Shown piece after piece: positions 62,682 to 64,000 of a stretch of DNA of 64,000 nucleotides. A program made the position numbers and the translations under genes. The DNA comes from Chelatococcus sp. HY11 (GTDB taxonomy: Bacteria; Pseudomonadota; Alphaproteobacteria; Rhizobiales; Beijerinckiaceae): contig NZ_JAHBRX010000001.1 in assembly GCF_018398335.1 (NCBI RefSeq), forward strand, positions 930,001-994,000, given 5' to 3'. The notes below the pieces were generated by a model. That model was not told where the DNA came from and made no database searches. It was given only the letters and a program-made list of their open reading frames with translations. Every line of letters begins with the position of its first letter. Position 1 is the first letter of the stretch.

Positions 62682-62783
62682 ATGGTTCAGTGGTTCTTCG
62701 GTCGGGTGATCGAACTCGCCTCTCTCGGTCTCTTCGTCGGCATGATCGGCGTTTGGGCAAGCGCTCTGGGTCTGCCCGCCTGA
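62682..62783 (+). CDS. Small hydrophobic ORF (33 aa)
   Basis: The ATG at 62682 follows GAGGAGCAGGACG, an excellent ribosome site. The 33-residue product reads MVQWFFGRVIELASLG then LFVGMIGVWASALGLPA, i.e. an amphipathic head and one transmembrane helix. Such small proteins are often overlooked and are sometimes conserved in Hyphomicrobiales. The region upstream is AT-rich. Function unknown; conservation should decide. Confidence 0.6.
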   Translation: MVQWFFGRVIELASLGLFVGMIGVWASALGLPA

Positions 62784-63099
62784 TGTCTCTGCGGATCGCC
62801 GCGCGGTTTCGCGCGACGGCTTCGCAGAAGTTGCCTCGCTGCCGGCAGAGAGCTTTCGGAACAGGAGTTGCGGTTGCGCTGCCACGCCAGAGACCGCATC
62901 TCACCAGATATCGTAATGGACAGATAAGCTTGTTGGCGCGATGTTAGGCGCGGCCCAACAGGCAGGGGGCGTGATCGGCGCCTTCCGGATCGATCCGGCT
63001 TTCGCCATGGGATGACTGGCGAGAGTTCAGGTGAGTTTGCCGTCGCCCTTCTGCGCTCGGGTCTCAAAGCCGTTTGCTAAAAAGCACGGGGGCAAGACA
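62784..63099. other. 316-bp intergenic region
   Basis: A small hairpin CGCGCG-GTTT-CGCGCG (62800-62815) follows the small ORF and may end its transcript. The rest presumably carries the ggt promoter. No gene is seen. Confidence 0.5.
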
Positions 63100-64000
63100 A
63101 TGAGCCGGTTTTCATCTTGGCGCGCATCTTTTGTCCGGACATGCGGTGCGGCCGTGATTGGCGCGTCGCTGGTAGCGACCGTCGCATCATCTGATGTCGA
63201 GGCTCAGGCTCTCGCGCCCGCGCCAGAAGGCGCGACCAAACGCACGGGTCGTGTTCTCGGCGAGGCGCGCGAATTCATGGTCGCCGCCGCCAATCCGCTG
63301 GCAGCGGAGGCCGGACGCGAGATACTGCGCGCCGGGGGCAGCGCGGTGGACGCTGCGATCGCGGTGCAGCTTGTCCTCAATCTGGCCGAGCCGCAGAGCT
63401 CCGGCCTCGGTGGCGGCGCCTTCATGCTGCACTGGGATGCGGCAAAGCGTGCGCTCGTGACCCTTGATGGTCGCGAAACGGCGCCCGCATCCGTGACGCC
63501 GGAGCTCTTCCTGACGGCGGACGGCAACGCGATGCCTTTCATGGAGGCTGTTGTCGGCGGCCGTTCGGTCGGTGTGCCCGGCACGCCGCGCCTGCTGGAG
63601 GCGGCCCACAAGCGCTGGGGACGATTGCCCTGGGCGCGCCTGTTCGAGCCGGCGATCCGGCTGGCGGAGGATGGCTTCGCGATTTCTCCACGGCTCAACG
63701 GGTTGCTGGGCCAGGAGCAGGCGTTACGTGCCGACGCGCGGGCGCGGGTGTATTTCTACGCGGAGGACGGAAATCCGAAAGCGGTGGGCGCCCTGCTGAA
63801 AAGCCCCGCGTTGGCCGCAACCCTGCGGGTGTTGGCGCGGGACGGCATGGATGCCTTCTATTCCGGGCCCATCGCGGAGGACATCGTCGCCAGCGTGGGC
63901 GGCCACGCGAAAAACCCCGGCGGCATGACATTGGCCGACCTCAAGGCCTATGCGATCGCGGAGCGCCCGGCGATCTGCCAACCCTATCGTGTCTATACGG
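63100..64000 (+). CDS. ggt: Gamma-glutamyltransferase (5' part)
   Basis: The first about 300 codons of a periplasmic gamma-glutamyltransferase, an Ntn-hydrolase cleaving glutathione and gamma-glutamyl compounds. The signal peptide (TCGAAVIGASLVATVASSDVEAQ) precedes FMVAAANPLAAEAGREILRAGGSAVDAAIAVQLVLNLAEPQSSGLGGGAFMLHWD, the family's N-terminal signature including the conserved Arg-type substrate site around ETAPASVTPE. The autocatalytic Thr and small subunit lie beyond the window edge. GGGGG precedes the ATG. Confidence 0.93.
   Translation, partial: MSRFSSWRASFVRTCGAAVIGASLVATVASSDVEAQALAPAPEGATKRTGRVLGEAREFMVAAANPLAAEAGREILRAGGSAVDAAIAVQLVLNLAEPQSSGLGGGAFMLHWDAAKRALVTLDGRETAPASVTPELFLTADGNAMPFMEAVVGGRSVGVPGTPRLLEAAHKRWGRLPWARLFEPAIRLAEDGFAISPRLNGLLGQEQALRADARARVYFYAEDGNPKAVGALLKSPALAATLRVLARDGMDAFYSGPIAEDIVASVGGHAKNPGGMTLADLKAYAIAERPAICQPYRVYT

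Overview
The window is a GC-rich stretch of chromosome, almost certainly from an alphaproteobacterium of the order Hyphomicrobiales/Rhizobiales. This rests on gene content (IclR-TRAP, molybdenum hydroxylase with cytochrome c, DUF4214, abundant periplasmic proteins), on Rhizobiales-type palindromic intergenic repeats, and on FixK-type regulation. The genus cannot be fixed from sequence reading alone. I see no rRNA, tRNA, IS transposase, phage genes or CRISPR array. The window opens inside dctM and closes inside a gamma-glutamyltransferase gene.

Region by region. 1-4140: a TRAP uptake system (dctP-dctQ-dctM, minus strand) facing a divergent IclR regulator across a near-perfect 20-bp palindrome, followed by a MaoC-like hydratase. 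4388-12035: an orphan LuxR-type regulator, then an operon for a Tat-exported molybdenum hydroxylase (large Mo subunit, 2Fe-2S subunit, di-haem cytochrome c, no FAD subunit), trailed by an exported unknown protein and an exported NodB-like deacetylase. 12455-16292: four exported proteins of unknown function. 16320-19560: an MFS exporter, an iron-type alcohol dehydrogenase and a hotdog thioesterase. 19827-25035: a large autotransporter, a 45-residue membrane protein, an exported protein and a glycine-zipper lipoprotein.

25401-38912: a membrane-anchored alpha/beta hydrolase; a seven-gene Mrp/Mnh-type cation/proton antiporter operon ordered E-F-G-(A-tail+B fusion)-C-D-D', the order of the antiporter module of archaeal membrane-bound hydrogenases; a membrane metallophosphoesterase; an AI-2E family protein; and a two-gene unit joining a beta-helix membrane protein to a patatin phospholipase. 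39099-46033: an RND pump flanked by two different lipoprotein adaptors, with an AraC-type regulator upstream. 46406-52652: a lipoprotein esterase and an AbgT transporter / M20 peptidase / SLC13 transporter operon. 52834-64000: a small secreted protein, a GNAT acetyltransferase preceded by a perfect FNR/FixK box, an HD-domain hydrolase, a modular DUF4214 protein with a Glu-Pro linker, a TPP-riboswitch-controlled thiX-thiY pair without its ATPase, an MltB-type transglycosylase, a 33-residue hydrophobic ORF and the start of ggt.

The strongest candidates for something under-described are the Mrp-like operon with a second D-type subunit that lacks the TM5 glutamate, the beta-helix/patatin pair, the flavin-free periplasmic Mo-hydroxylase cluster with its exported companions, the DUF4214-(EP)14 secreted protein, and the conserved 33-aa-type small ORF. 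Most intergenic claims (operators, terminators) rest on visible symmetry only.
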